Positions 47,495 to 58,739 are shown, numbered from the stretch's first letter. The stretch is DNA of 64,000 bases from Pararge aegeria (GCF_905163445.1 NC_053181.1:124001-188000), one strand, 5' to 3'. Numbers and translations are program-made. The notes: generated by a model not told the origin, from the sequence alone.

Positions 47495-47765
47495 TCCAGC
47501 TTTTTGTGACAGAGTTCGTTGGAGGAAGTGCTACGACCATTATTATTTCCGCCCCAGCAGCATTGTTGCAATGCTGTGTTACGGTCTGAAGGGCGTGGCT
47601 ACCGGTGTCATAACAGGCGCTTGTGGCTTAACATGTAAGCCTTAGGTTGATGGACGCGGGGCGGAACTTTGTAGGACGTGCTCCTGGCATGCCCTGCGAA
47701 GTGTCACTCTGTCTATAGACGATGATTTTCCACCTACCATCTGCTTTGTTCGAGATCTATTACAA
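47495..47765 (+). repeat. Family S3, copy 3
   Basis: Blocks tttttgtgacagagttcg, cagcagcattgttgcaatgc, ggtctgaagggcgtgg, cttgtggcttaacatg, catgccctgcgaagtgt and gattttccacctaccatct, in the order of 440-735. Confidence 0.82.
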
Positions 47766-48957
47766 AAAACAAAATAAAAAAAAGGTTAAGAAGCATTTAT
47801 CGTTCAATGCGAAGGATAGGAGCATGTAACGTTTTGCTTAGACGATGACAGAAAACTTCATGAGGAAACCTACATGCCTAAGTTCTCCATAATGCCGGGC
47901 AGCGGTGTGGATTACAGTCCAACCCTCCTCATTCTGAGTGGAGACTCGTATTATTAATAGATCAAAACAATATGTTAAAAATATATTTAAGGAGTCGAGG
48001 CTACTATAGTATTCATAGATTACAATATTGATTTATATAGATAGATTAAATCGTGTCCATTCATACATTGTAGCAAGCTATCTGCCTATACAAATGTATA
48101 TAATTTTCCTCCTAATATTATCCATTGTGGCGAGTCCTCATTTATATTAATACATTGAATACAGCCTCCACTCGCATATCCGCTGAATAATATTTCTATT
48201 CCCTCCGCGCGCGCGGCGCTACGCTCACAATAGGCTCTGAGTTAAATAGGCGGAATTTGTAACATAATTAAATCATTCTCATCCGCGCCTCTCGATAATT
48301 AATTCTCAGATGTGACGCGATGGTGTCGCTCGCCGTGTACTCGTGACGGATTTGTTAACGTGATTACTGACTGACTGATAGGCCGCTTAATTTGCTGATT
48401 TACTTGTCGCGCGTTTCATATTGGTGGCGCTCACGAATGGAAAACAGAGCGTACGCTGAAACTTGATTTCTTGCCCCAAATTCATAGGATTAGAGGGTGA
48501 TGGCATTCTTCGATCAAACATTATTCTTTACTCAAACACTGTGCAGTGGAAAATTTAAGTGATGCTGGGCTGGTAACGAAAGTAATTTAACAGAAAAACA
48601 AAATACCTAAGCGTTCTTGGCCCGACCGGGATTTATAAATAAATAAATATACTGGAAAATACCTTCGTGTAGCAGTGGGCGTTCATCAGTTAATATGACG
48701 TTATAGTAAATACTATTCGGCTTACCAATTCAAACTTGCTATTGTTCGATAGAGAGGACTGTTATGTGTTGAAAGTTTCGGAATAAAAAGAGGACGGATG
48801 ATAATACGTGAATAGTAAAAGCATGAGTAGTGAATTTTTATCTGATAAACTTTTGCGTTTAGAAATCATATTTGTCTGGTTAATATAAATTGCGTTTATA
48901 ATAAAAACAAATACAATTTGGACTTGTACTGTTTCCCAAAAATATAGTAAGTATGGG
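47766..48957. other. No gene recognised
   Basis: The segment 48120-48340 is non-repetitive as far as I can see and mixes GC-rich words with taattaattctc and cataattaaatc. It could be regulatory, but nothing proves it. Confidence 0.45.
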
Positions 48958-49221
48958 CAGTGGCGTTCCTAGGGTTTTGAATTTGAGCAAGCCCACTTAC
49001 CTAAAGGACAAATTTATCTCCATACTAAATTATTAAATAATCTAGATTGTCTCTGCTAAATACATTGAAATTTCTATGAGAGAGAGCAGTAAAATAAAAG
49101 CCCCATATAAGCAAATGAGTGTGAGCTAGACAAAGCGGGGCCTCCGATCGCGTACGAAGACACGCGAAGAGCGCGATAGTGATAGTTCGGCGCGGCGCCG
49201 CACCGTTCGGCTGGTTGCTAC

Positions 49222-49321
49222 TGTGAGGGTGGGTTAATAATAAATATTGTATGAGGTGCATAGTTATAAGAATAAAGTCAGTACATGCCTAACGCTGGTG
49301 TATCATTGACACGTCCTTACA
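49222..49321 (+). repeat. 5' LTR of Mag-like element
   Basis: Starts TGTGAGGG and ends CCTTACA. It contains taataaatattg and aataaa at 49271-49276, the latter a poly(A) signal. It is identical base for base to 53770-53869. At 100 bp it is unusually short, as is known for Mag elements. Confidence 0.97.
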
Positions 49322-49334
49322 TGGCGCAGTCGGG
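49322..49334 (+). promoter_or_regulatory. Primer binding site of Mag-like element
   Basis: tggcgcagtcggg directly follows the LTR, starting with the TGG that pairs with a tRNA CCA end. The wording fits the tRNA-Ser class used by several insect LTR elements (from memory). Confidence 0.8.
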
Positions 49335-49366
49335 AAATTAACATTAAAGTAGAAAACTCTGGAAAC

Positions 49367-52300
49367 ATGGAAAGTATATTGACGCCGCCGTCTTCGTTTT
49401 GTTTTGACAAAAATGCATCGGACGCAAATAACATTCATGACAAATGGATCAAGTGGAAAAGAAGTTATGAAATATACAGTAAAGCGTGTGAAATAAATAA
49501 AAAATCATTGGAAATACAGGTGAACATTTTATTGCACGTGGTGGGTGAGCAGTGTCGAGAAATTTTAGATCAACTGCCAGAGAAATGCACGACTGTTGAA
49601 AACATATGGAAAAAGTTGGATGAACAATTCAAAACAAAAAGAAACGTAACGGTTGAACGTCATAGATTTTTTATTCGTGATCAACGTGACAACGAAACTA
49701 TCGAGCAGTATGTGTTTGAGTTGGGAAAATTAGCTAAAAATTGTGAGTTTCGTGATTTGCACGACGAACTGATCAAAGATCGGCTGGTGTGTGGCGTTTC
49801 AAGTGCAGCCATTCGTGAACGGTTATTAAGAGAGGATGACCTGTCACTAAAAAAGGCGATGGATATTTGCCGTGCTGCCGTGGCATCCCGGACCTATTCG
49901 GAGAAGATTAAGCCTGAAAGAGAAGATATGCATAATGTTCATCAAGTAAAACAAATGCAAAATCACGTTGCACTTGTAAAGTCGAAGATATCATCGTCAC
50001 GAGGACAAATAAGAAGCCAGGTACCCGACGACGCAGCGAAGTTCGAGCGATGGAGTGGAGGGCGCGGCGATCGCGCGGAGTCGCGTTGCCAGCGCGCTGT
50101 TGGGCCGCGCGAGCGCCCCCTGCCGACCAGAGGCCGTGGCGTCAGCCAGTGGCGTTCGGTTGCGGGTTCGAATAATCAGTGTAGTTATTGTGGAATAGTG
50201 CATAAAAAGTTTGAGTGCCCAGCCTATGGCCAAAAGTGTGCGCGGTGTTTAAGGATGAATCATTTTGCCCGGGTTTGTGGGGTGAATTATATTGAGGACT
50301 CTGATGATAAGGTAATATATTCATTAAATAACAGTGATTGGAATCTTAGCTTAAATATTTGTGGCACGTTGATTAAATTTAAATTAGATACGGGGGCAGA
50401 TGTTAATGTTTTACCGTTATATTATCTGAAAAAATTGCAAATACCACAGGATTGTTTATTAAAAACACACACGAGATTAAATGGTTATTCTGGTGCAAGC
50501 ATATGCGTCGTAGGGAAGATATATTTAAATGTGATTTATAAAGTAAAGAATTATATGCTCGAATTTAAGATAGCTGATGTTCAGTCTGTACCGATATTAG
50601 GACGTTATGCTTGCACAGAACTAGACGTAGTGAGACGTGTCATGTCGATACAAACCGTTGATTGCAAACCGGATATTGTAACGAATTTTAAAGATGTGTT
50701 TCAAGGAATAGGGTGCTTACCGGGTCAATATAAAATACATTTAAAGGAGGGATCTATTCCTGTGGTGCATGCACCTAGAAAATTACCGTTTGCTTTAAAA
50801 GAGGATGTGAGGAAAAAGTTAGAGGAAATGCAAACTAAGAAAATTATTGCTAAGGTTGAAGGGCCGTCGGACTGGGTTAGCAGTATTACTGTGGTTAAAA
50901 AACCTAATGGCGATCTGCGTATATGCTTAGATCCCAAGGAACTAAATATGGTTATTAAACGGGAACATTTTAGACTGCCGACTTTGGATGAAATTCTATC
51001 GAGACTATCAGGGGCTAGGTATTTTAGTACGCTAGATGCTTCTTCAGGATTTTGGAATATCTCCTTAGATGCACAGAGTAGTTTGTACTGCACATTCAAC
51101 ACTCCTTTTGGTAGATACAAGTTCTTGCGAATGCCTTATGGAATTTGTTCAGCGTCAGAAGTCTTTCATAAAAAAATGATAGAAAATTTTGATGACATAG
51201 AAGGAGTGTGCATGTATATCGATGACTTGCTAATTTATGGTAGAAATAAAGAAGAACATGATGAAAGGTTAAGAAGAGTGTTAGAAAGATGTAGGAAAAT
51301 TAATTTAAAATTAAATGAAAAGAAATGTAAGTTTGGTTTGGAAGAAATAAAATATTTAGGACACAGGATAACAAAAAATGGCCTGTATCCTGATGACAGT
51401 CATATCACGGCGATTACAAAAATGCCGATCCCTAATGATAAAAAGGATGTGGAAAGATTTTTAGGTTTAGTTAATTACATAGGTAATTTTATTCCTAATC
51501 TATCGGATAAGGTACTTCCATTACGAGAGTTATTAAGAAAAGAAACTGATTGGCACTGGAACGAAAGGCATGAGAAATGTTTTCGGGATATTAAGCATTG
51601 TTTGACTAGTCGCCCTGTGTTACAATATTATGATGTCAATAAACCAATAGTTATATCAGTAGATGCGAGTAAGAGTGGCTTGGGTGCGTGCTTGATGCAA
51701 AATAATTTACCGGTATGTTATGCGTCCAAGGCGCTAACTAAGGCTGAACAGAGATATGCACAAATTGAGAAAGAACTGTTTGCTTGTGTGTTTGCATGCG
51801 AGAAGTTTTATGCGTACATTTATGGGAAAACGAATGTTATTATTGAAACCGATCATAAGCCACTCATAAGTATAAAAAAGAAACCAATTACAGATGCTCC
51901 TGGGCGTTTACAAAGAATGTTGTTACGCTTGCAACGCTATACATTTAAGTTAGTCTACAAGCCTGGCAAGCACCTTTATATTGCCGACGCATTATCGCGC
52001 GCTTATGAACCTGCCGAGACCGTTCACTCGAGTCAAGACAGTCTTTATGACGAGGTGTGTGCCGTCACGCGGGATGCGGCATCGGCGCTTACGCAATATT
52101 TTGAAAACGCACAGTTTGCTGCGTTACAAAAATCCACTGAGAATGATAGTGAATTAAAACAGCTGTCAAAGTACATTAAAAAGGGTTGGCCGGTCGAAAA
52201 AAATGCTGTGTTGGATATAGTGAAACCATATTGGAAATATAAGGAGGATTTGTCGTTTGCTTATGGTCTTATTTGGAAAAATGAAAGGGTTGTGGTACCC

Positions 52301-53401
52301 AAATCATTACGAAAAGAAATGTTAAGTAGAGTACATATTGGTCATATGGGGTTGGAAAAAACTAAGTTAAGGGCTAGAGAAACTATATTTTGGCCAGGCA
52401 TTAATAATGACATAGTAAATGTAATAAATGATTGTGATGTTTGTCTCGCGCATAAGAAATTGAATCAAAAAGAAAAATTGCAGCCTCATGAAATTCCAGA
52501 TAGTCCGTGGGTTAAAGTTGGCACTGACCTGTTCCAACTAAAGGGTGTCAATTATTTAATTATAGTAGATTACTATAGTAAATTTTTTGAAATAGTGGAA
52601 CTACAGTATACTGATTCTATGCATATAATAACATGTTTAAAAAATATTTTTTGCCATTATGGAATTCCAACTGTGGTGATTTCTGATTGCGGGCCCCAAT
52701 ATAACTCAACTTTCTTTAAAGAGTTTGCCATGGAATGGGGATTCAAACATGTAACTTCCTCGCCTCACTATCCACAATCGAACGGACAAGTAGAACGTAC
52801 TATTCAGACGGTAAAAAATATAATGATTAAAACTAAAGAAACGGGGTCTGATTACCGTTTAGCTATATTGGAATATTTAAATACACCATTATCGTTAGAG
52901 TTACCTTCGCCGGCAGAGTTACTACAGAGTAGGAAGTTAAGAAGCATTTTGCCCATATCAAAAAAATTGTTAAAGCCAAAAGTACACGAAAACATAAGAC
53001 ATAAATTATTAACTAGACAGGACGAACAAAAATTTTATTATGATCGGAATGCTAAAAACTTAAAAAAATTAATTGTAGGACAAAAAGTAAGGATTTATGA
53101 TTTAAATATTAAAAGATGGATACCAGGTACAATAACCCGCGTTTTGAATAATAGATCGTATGAAGTTACAAATTCAAAAGGCAAAAAATTAGTTCGTAAC
53201 AGGCGACATATTACGGTAGATAGGCCGGAAAGACAAGACACGCTTCACTATGGGTTTGAGTATGACGATATAGGCTTAAATAAAGATGTTAACGTAGAAC
53301 CTTACCAAACTCAAAATATGCGTACAGGTACGATAGAGAATAATTATGTGTCTCGTTCTGGCAGGACAGTGAGGCCTCCGGATAGATGGGGGTTTACGTA
53401 A
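49367..53401 (+). CDS. Gag-Pol polyprotein of Mag-like retrotransposon, intact
   Basis: 1344 codons from ATG 49367, 45 bp after the LTR. Residues 1-200 are a Gag capsid-like region. Residues 220-268 are Arg/Gly-rich. Two zinc knuckles follow at 272-284 (CX2CX3HX4C, one residue short of the usual spacing) and 291-304 (CX2CX4HX4C). The aspartic protease has DTGA at 341-344. Reverse transcriptase has YIDD at 617-620. RNase H has VDAS with D766 and ETDHKPL with D829. The integrase has the HHCC zinc finger (H990, H993, C1023, C1026) and the DDE triad D1054, D1107, E1143 (the last two 35 residues apart). Gag and Pol are in one frame without a frameshift, as in the Mag lineage. All catalytic residues I can check are present, so it may be autonomous. 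It encodes no envelope. Codon use is AT-rich except at 50020-50165. Confidence 0.96.
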   Translation: MESILTPPSSFCFDKNASDANNIHDKWIKWKRSYEIYSKACEINKKSLEIQVNILLHVVGEQCREILDQLPEKCTTVENIWKKLDEQFKTKRNVTVERHRFFIRDQRDNETIEQYVFELGKLAKNCEFRDLHDELIKDRLVCGVSSAAIRERLLREDDLSLKKAMDICRAAVASRTYSEKIKPEREDMHNVHQVKQMQNHVALVKSKISSSRGQIRSQVPDDAAKFERWSGGRGDRAESRCQRAVGPRERPLPTRGRGVSQWRSVAGSNNQCSYCGIVHKKFECPAYGQKCARCLRMNHFARVCGVNYIEDSDDKVIYSLNNSDWNLSLNICGTLIKFKLDTGADVNVLPLYYLKKLQIPQDCLLKTHTRLNGYSGASICVVGKIYLNVIYKVKNYMLEFKIADVQSVPILGRYACTELDVVRRVMSIQTVDCKPDIVTNFKDVFQGIGCLPGQYKIHLKEGSIPVVHAPRKLPFALKEDVRKKLEEMQTKKIIAKVEGPSDWVSSITVVKKPNGDLRICLDPKELNMVIKREHFRLPTLDEILSRLSGARYFSTLDASSGFWNISLDAQSSLYCTFNTPFGRYKFLRMPYGICSASEVFHKKMIENFDDIEGVCMYIDDLLIYGRNKEEHDERLRRVLERCRKINLKLNEKKCKFGLEEIKYLGHRITKNGLYPDDSHITAITKMPIPNDKKDVERFLGLVNYIGNFIPNLSDKVLPLRELLRKETDWHWNERHEKCFRDIKHCLTSRPVLQYYDVNKPIVISVDASKSGLGACLMQNNLPVCYASKALTKAEQRYAQIEKELFACVFACEKFYAYIYGKTNVIIETDHKPLISIKKKPITDAPGRLQRMLLRLQRYTFKLVYKPGKHLYIADALSRAYEPAETVHSSQDSLYDEVCAVTRDAASALTQYFENAQFAALQKSTENDSELKQLSKYIKKGWPVEKNAVLDIVKPYWKYKEDLSFAYGLIWKNERVVVPKSLRKEMLSRVHIGHMGLEKTKLRARETIFWPGINNDIVNVINDCDVCLAHKKLNQKEKLQPHEIPDSPWVKVGTDLFQLKGVNYLIIVDYYSKFFEIVELQYTDSMHIITCLKNIFCHYGIPTVVISDCGPQYNSTFFKEFAMEWGFKHVTSSPHYPQSNGQVERTIQTVKNIMIKTKETGSDYRLAILEYLNTPLSLELPSPAELLQSRKLRSILPISKKLLKPKVHENIRHKLLTRQDEQKFYYDRNAKNLKKLIVGQKVRIYDLNIKRWIPGTITRVLNNRSYEVTNSKGKKLVRNRRHITVDRPERQDTLHYGFEYDDIGLNKDVNVEPYQTQNMRTGTIENNYVSRSGRTVRPPDRWGFT

Positions 53402-53769
53402 CTACCAGTCTGGCTTGGAATAAGGAGCTTTATGGCGAAAATGTGCATAATATAATAGTTAAGAAAAATATTATTATATATGTGGTAAATTTGATATAAG
53501 TTCAATATTGAGTTTAAATTCATGGATAAAAAATAAGGTTATTGATATAATAAGGTTAATGTGTTTATTGATTTTGTATTTTTACACTAGAATTTTGCTG
53601 AAAAAGTTTGTATGTAATGTAAATTTGTCTTTAAAATCTTTACGATTTAATTAATCTTAAATGCATTTTGTGATGAAATGATTATTTGATTGATTTGCAA
53701 TTTAATTAATTTTGGAAAGAGCAAGGTGAGAGTGATTGTTAATTTTTAGTTTATTTTTAAGGGGAAAGA
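53402..53769 (+). other. Mag-like element 3' untranslated tail and polypurine tract
   Basis: AT-rich non-coding DNA ending in aaggggaaaga (53759-53769) immediately before the 3' LTR. That is the expected place for plus-strand priming. Confidence 0.85.
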
Positions 53770-53869
53770 TGTGAGGGTGGGTTAATAATAAATATTGTAT
53801 GAGGTGCATAGTTATAAGAATAAAGTCAGTACATGCCTAACGCTGGTGTATCATTGACACGTCCTTACA
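53770..53869 (+). repeat. 3' LTR of Mag-like element
   Basis: Identical to 49222-49321; poly(A) signal aataaa at 53819-53824; followed by the target duplication gctac. Confidence 0.97.
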
Positions 53870-54103
53870 GCTACCACAGAGTCTACCTGCCAGAGTAACG
53901 TAGTGCTTGCAGTAAAGTAGACAAAGAGTATATACATTATTAAAGAAAAGTTAAAAAATTGTATTTATATCCTCATTGCTATCAAGTTTTAATTATTTTG
54001 TTAATTTCATTTCGGAATAGTCGAGAAAAATTTAAAAGAGATATTTATTGTAACGCAAGCCCGGCTTTTCGGCTTGTATGGTAGTACCGCCACTGGGTAT
54101 GGG

Positions 54104-57100
54104 TTGTATTCACTTTTAAACTTACATCATATTATTGAATAATTAAAAGTAATATGAGAGTGATTTAGCATCAAACTGAAAAACGCTGGGAAAGCCTTTT
54201 ATTCTACAAGATGAAAAAAACTTAAAGATACACCACGGCGAGGCTTACGCGGGAGCGCGGGGTGGGGGGCGGTGTAATGTAGCCCGTAAATAGGCCACAG
54301 GGGACGTATTTATACCTGCTTCAATTTAACTCATCTTCATTCCTCCTGGAGGCTGATAAAGCGAGAGTAAATTAACGCACAGCAAATTGTACACGTCAGA
54401 TTAACAACTCAAATGAGATGGGCAAGTTTGTTGTCAGCCCACCTGCGTTGTAACTGCGAGAGTGTGTGAGTCTGCTGTGACCTCCACGGTAGGCATTTGT
54501 CACATCCAGCTGAACCAATTACGGTTTACATCGCTCTTTTGGAATTCAATCAATCACTTTGTAAACAGTTTTCATCATAGCAATTGATGAGATACCGCTC
54601 GGAAAGTATGTAGAGCGAATTCCTCATATACCAGTCAGTATTTAGTACTTTGTCGGTCTGCACTTGACACGGGATACTCGAGGCGATTCGGCTTGATTGA
54701 ACCTGAGAACTTTTGTACTTAAATTTGTACAAAAAATTACAGATTTCACTCAAACTACAGTTGGCATAACTGATCATTTAGACTCTTTTTAACTTTCTCT
54801 TTTTTGCGTTTAAAACAAAGAGATTTAAATATTAGTAATCTATATCTATCTTAATATTATGAAGAGAAAATATATTTTTTTTGTTAATACCCAATAGGCT
54901 CCGAAAGTTATGGATCGATTTTAACCATTTCTTTGCCGAAAGAGAGCTAGAGCGAGAAACCATCACGAAGCAAGAGAACCCTAAGAAAATTGCAATGTAA
55001 CTCAAAGGAGCACAATTTTTCCTATAAAATTCATACCTTGGTGTGCGCCGAGAAAACTATTGATGATACATAAAGGTATATATCACATGAATAAAGTACC
55101 CGCTATAACTTACAAAAAGTGTTTTGTGTTCTAAAATTTTATTAAATCGTCGGTTGAAACAAATGTGGATTACATTAGTTATCGCGAGTTTAAAAAAATT
55201 AGGACTACACCTAAACAAAAAATAAACTTTTAGAGATAAACCTTATTGCAAGAGCTCTTTTTGAAAATTACACCTAAGTTTAAAAATAAGAACCTAACAT
55301 ATCTGTAGCTACTACTTAATTGAATGCCACACATCTCGGGAATAAATTGTTTCTACGGGAAGCTTTAAAACAAAACAAGTTCGTGGGTAACAGCTAGTTA
55401 ATATACAAAAAGTGACACTTTTAGAAACAAAAACTATCGGTTAGGAAATGAAGAGAGACAGCGCCGACAGGGACGAATACGGCTCAGGATAGTGCCTACA
55501 ACTTCGCGAGCATGGCGCTGAGAACAATTGGTTTATTGCAAATTCTCGTCGTTTTAATTGAAGTCTGTTCATGTCTCGACGTCGGAGTGAAAAAGAGTGG
55601 ATAAAATTAGCACTTCTAATTGAAGTACCTGATTGAATAGGGTCTCTACAACATTAAGGTTCATTTTCTTGCTAAGAAAATAATTACGAAAATCAGGCCA
55701 AAATTCCCAGAAAAATTAATTCTATTATAGAATAAATAAGGGCCTCATCAAGATACTTCTCCTTAGAGAAAGTCTTTTATGAGAATTTTCAGTTTGATTT
55801 CGTTTCGTATAAATTTATTTTGCATAATTTGTAATAGTTGACATCATATCTATTTTCACTGCCGAAAAATAACAATTAGATAAGTTAAGGCCCGGTATAA
55901 TGTCAAACTTTTGAAAAACTAACTTTTAAGCCTGCCTTATTTTTAGTACCTTTCTATTATTTTTTTCGATAAGTAAAAAAACACTGTTAGTATACAAGAA
56001 AATTTACTTTCTATAATGATAGCATTCTACGATAGAAGATCTCTCGGGGACAGTTTTATTTAATAATACGGTCACTGAGGGTGGATCTGTCAAATTTTGT
56101 CATCATTCAAGTAGCTGAGAAGTTCTGTGACACGTCAAATCTGATATTCCTGATGTATACAAAGCTTAAGATTTGGCACGCAGCGGACAGTACGGCATCT
56201 CCCAGCGAATGATAAAACTACTTATTTACGTATTTTGGCCTGAGAACAAGTGTTGAGAAGATACGTCAGTGGAATCTGTCTAAAGCTGGAAAACTGTTTT
56301 CAGAGAAATGATATTGCTGTTTGATATTTCAAATTGTTGGCAACGCTGCGCCCTGATTTATAAAACTGTGATATGATTCGAGCGCTCCGAATAATAAAAT
56401 TTGAAAATTGAGTTCTCCAGTTTATATATCTCAGTCTGAATGCATTATAAATCAGTCCGTCTGTTATGGAGTGCAGATAAATGTGCGTTTTGTTCTTTGA
56501 TTATCAAGCTACCTGCAAAATTAAGAAGTATATGAATTCGATGCGAGTGTTGTTTAGTGCTCATATTCGCGTCAAATCTGCCATCGTCATAAAAATATCT
56601 AGTGATTTTCCAGAGATGGCAGCACTGATGCATTGACTTTTAGTAAAAGTAGAGCATTTGGTGACAAGGCTCTCCCGAGGGAAGTATCGCCAGCTGATTT
56701 TGATGTTCTCTAAGTTATAATTTTAAATAGACAACTTTGCTCAATTCGAACTAGAATAGATAATGTTATGAGTGTGTACGCGTCATACATGTCTATTTCA
56801 TTACATACATAAAGCTAGCAGTTTTGCAAAGCGTACCAATTGAAATTGATTGTTGCGTTGAATTCATCAAAGTTTTGTTGCGCTTCTGAAACAAACATTG
56901 GAGACTACTGTCTATGTCTATCTAAACAAAAACTGGTAGTTTTCCAAACGGAAGTGACATGGAATAATGTGTTTCCTGGTCAAATACCAGGAAACTAATG
57001 CCAAAGAAGAATTTGTGAGATATAAAGCTATTATTGTCGCTAAAGAATGGACTTCCGCTAAATGGAGTCGCAGGAATGTTGTCCAAGTAAACAAGTTGTT

Positions 57101-57280
57101 GCTCTGAGTTTCGAACTTTGTATTGATATGGGCTAAGTTGTTGGGAATAGTACGGTTTCGTTATATTGATCTGCACTTATTGCTTTTGAAAAAATAACTA
57201 AAATATCAATACTGCTACCTCAGTCGTATAAAATGTATATAGTTTTGGAACACTTTTGCTTTACACTACAGTATATATAC
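54104..57280. other. No gene; diffuse old repeats
   Basis: The segment 54850-55400 has wording of worn S4-type repeats in minus orientation (ggctccgaaagttatggatc at its left, acaagttcgtgggtaacagc at its right). A 9-bp inverted repeat (tttcctggt/accaggaaa) lies at 56969-56991. 54240-54480 looks unique. No coding region was recognised. Confidence 0.45.
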
Positions 57281-57670
57281 ATAAATGCGAAAGTGTGTTT
57301 GTTTGTTTATCCTTCCTTTATGCGCTAAGTAACCAATGAACTGGATTTTTGGCGTACAGATAGCTAAAAGAACGGAAACCAACATGGGCTACTTTTATTA
57401 CCTGACTTAGCTACTTACAAAATGTCAATTAAGTTTCGTGTTAAAGTAAACATACCTTTTTATAAATTTTTTACTTCAGGGTTTTCTCGATCATCTTGGA
57501 ACCTGGAGGTATGGTTTTTGTGGATATGGTGTACCGATATTGATCAAAATTGCCACGTATAAAGTTTCCATCTGGAAGATACAATGTATTTTTTTTATAC
57601 CCGGAAAATTAATAGTTAGGATTTAATAAAAACTAAAGTTAGCGAAGGCTAAGTCGCAGGCACGAGCTAA
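57280..57670 (-). repeat. Old interspersed repeat, S4-type, inverted
   Basis: The left end aatgcgaaagtgtgtttgtt and right end agcgaaggctaagtcgcagg are the inverted ends of the S4 class; the interior is diverged. Confidence 0.55.
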
Positions 57671-57689
57671 TGTATACATTACGTATCAT

Positions 57690-57870
57690 ACTCATCATCA
57701 TTATCAACCCATCCCACCTGAGAGGCCCCGCGACCCACCCATCTCCTCTCCACGAGAGAATATCCTCTCAGAATGAGGGTTTAGGACTACCAACTGCCAG
57801 GCATGCAGATTTTCTCACGATTTTTTTCTTCCCCGCTAAAACAAGCGATATTTAATTTTAAAGTGCTTAA
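57690..57870 (-). mobile_element. S1 SINE, head missing
   Basis: Blocks catcatcattatcaaccca, agaatgagggtttaggac, gcatgcagattttctcacga and caagcgatatttaatttt. The tRNA-like head is absent. Confidence 0.75.
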
Positions 57871-58164
57871 ACTAAAAGCATACATTTATACATACAAAAT
57901 AATTAAATATTAGATTATTTTAGTTTTATTAGTAGGAGGTAGCTTTTCTGGTTGTAATTTTTCATAAAAAATACAGACTGTGCGGTCGCAACGTAGTTGA
58001 TCTAATGGCTGTAAAAAAAACATTTATTCTTTCTCTGTTGTTACAAATAATTGTTTGTCATCATCAATCACTTAAAACTCCAACGCTGAACTAAAAGCCT
58101 TTCCCAAGAGAGCGCGCAGCGTGTTGCATAATCACCACTCTGCGCGCTGAGCAGACGCGATCGC

Positions 58165-58310
58165 AGTTGATGGTAGTAGTAGCACTGAGGAAGCTGCAGC
58201 TCGTTCTCCGTTATATTCCCTTAGTCACTTTGTGCGACACCGGCGGGAAGACGAAGGTTGCAGACTACTGTATTACGATCTGCCGTCACCACACGGTTTG
58301 GAACAAAAAT
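58165..58310. repeat. Dispersed repeat family S6, copy 2
   Basis: gatggtagtagtagcactga, attcccttagtcactttg, cgacaccggcgggaag and gccgtcaccacacgg match, with divergence, 23625-23730. Confidence 0.6.
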
Positions 58311-58739
58311 CAAGGTTTTTAAAATATGATATGAACCAGCCACTTTAGGGTGCCCCTTTTCCCTATGGCCCCCTTGCTAATGTTCCCTGCAATGTATCTC
58401 TAATAAATTAAAGTCCCTACAAAAGAGCGCCGGTGACGTCACACAACGCGTTGCGCTGCGCGGCTCAGTGCAATTCAATTAACAAGATTCGTTGTTTACA
58501 GCGGAACGATCGCGATCACTCATTGTCCCGCCGCTCAGTGTTGGAATGATGTAAATATTCATACACTCCGCGTCGCCGGCAAGCGAGCGCAAATGAGTAA
58601 GAGCTATGAATGAGTGCGAACGAACGAGTTCCGCCGCCTGAAAACAACACACACTGGACGATAATTCGATGGATTTGTATGTACGGGTACTATCATTGTA
58701 TGTTTTGTATTATTTCATTATTAATGTATCTAAGCAACA

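Larger units (their letters stand above)
49222..53869 (+). mobile_element. Intact Mag-lineage LTR retrotransposon (Ty3/gypsy superfamily)
   Basis: 4648 bp, bounded by two identical 100-bp LTRs and flanked by the 5-bp target duplication gctac (49217-49221 and 53870-53874). In order it has the 5' LTR, a primer binding site directly after it, one gag-pol frame, a 370-bp AT-rich tail, a polypurine tract (53759-53769) and the 3' LTR. It has no envelope-like frame. Identical LTRs and an undamaged frame mean recent insertion. It sits inside the hAT-like element. Confidence 0.96.
48958..54095. mobile_element. hAT-like non-autonomous element, interrupted by Mag LTR element
   Basis: The left end is cagtggcgttcctag at 48958. 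The right end, inverted, reads cagtggcggtactac from 54095, giving 8 identical terminal bases and partial matching beyond. The flanks are agtatggg (48950-48957) and ggtatggg (54096-54103), an 8-bp target duplication with one mismatch, as expected for hAT transposons. Without the nested insertion the element is roughly 480 bp, has no transposase frame and must have been moved by a partner in trans. Class assignment is inference from termini and duplication length. Confidence 0.72.

Noticed and set aside
50725..51120. 131-codon minus-strand frame inside the Mag element
   Set aside because: Antisense shadow of the reverse transcriptase region.
49222..53869. Endogenous retrovirus with envelope
   Set aside because: There is no envelope-like frame between the pol stop and the 3' LTR; it is a retrotransposon of the Mag type.
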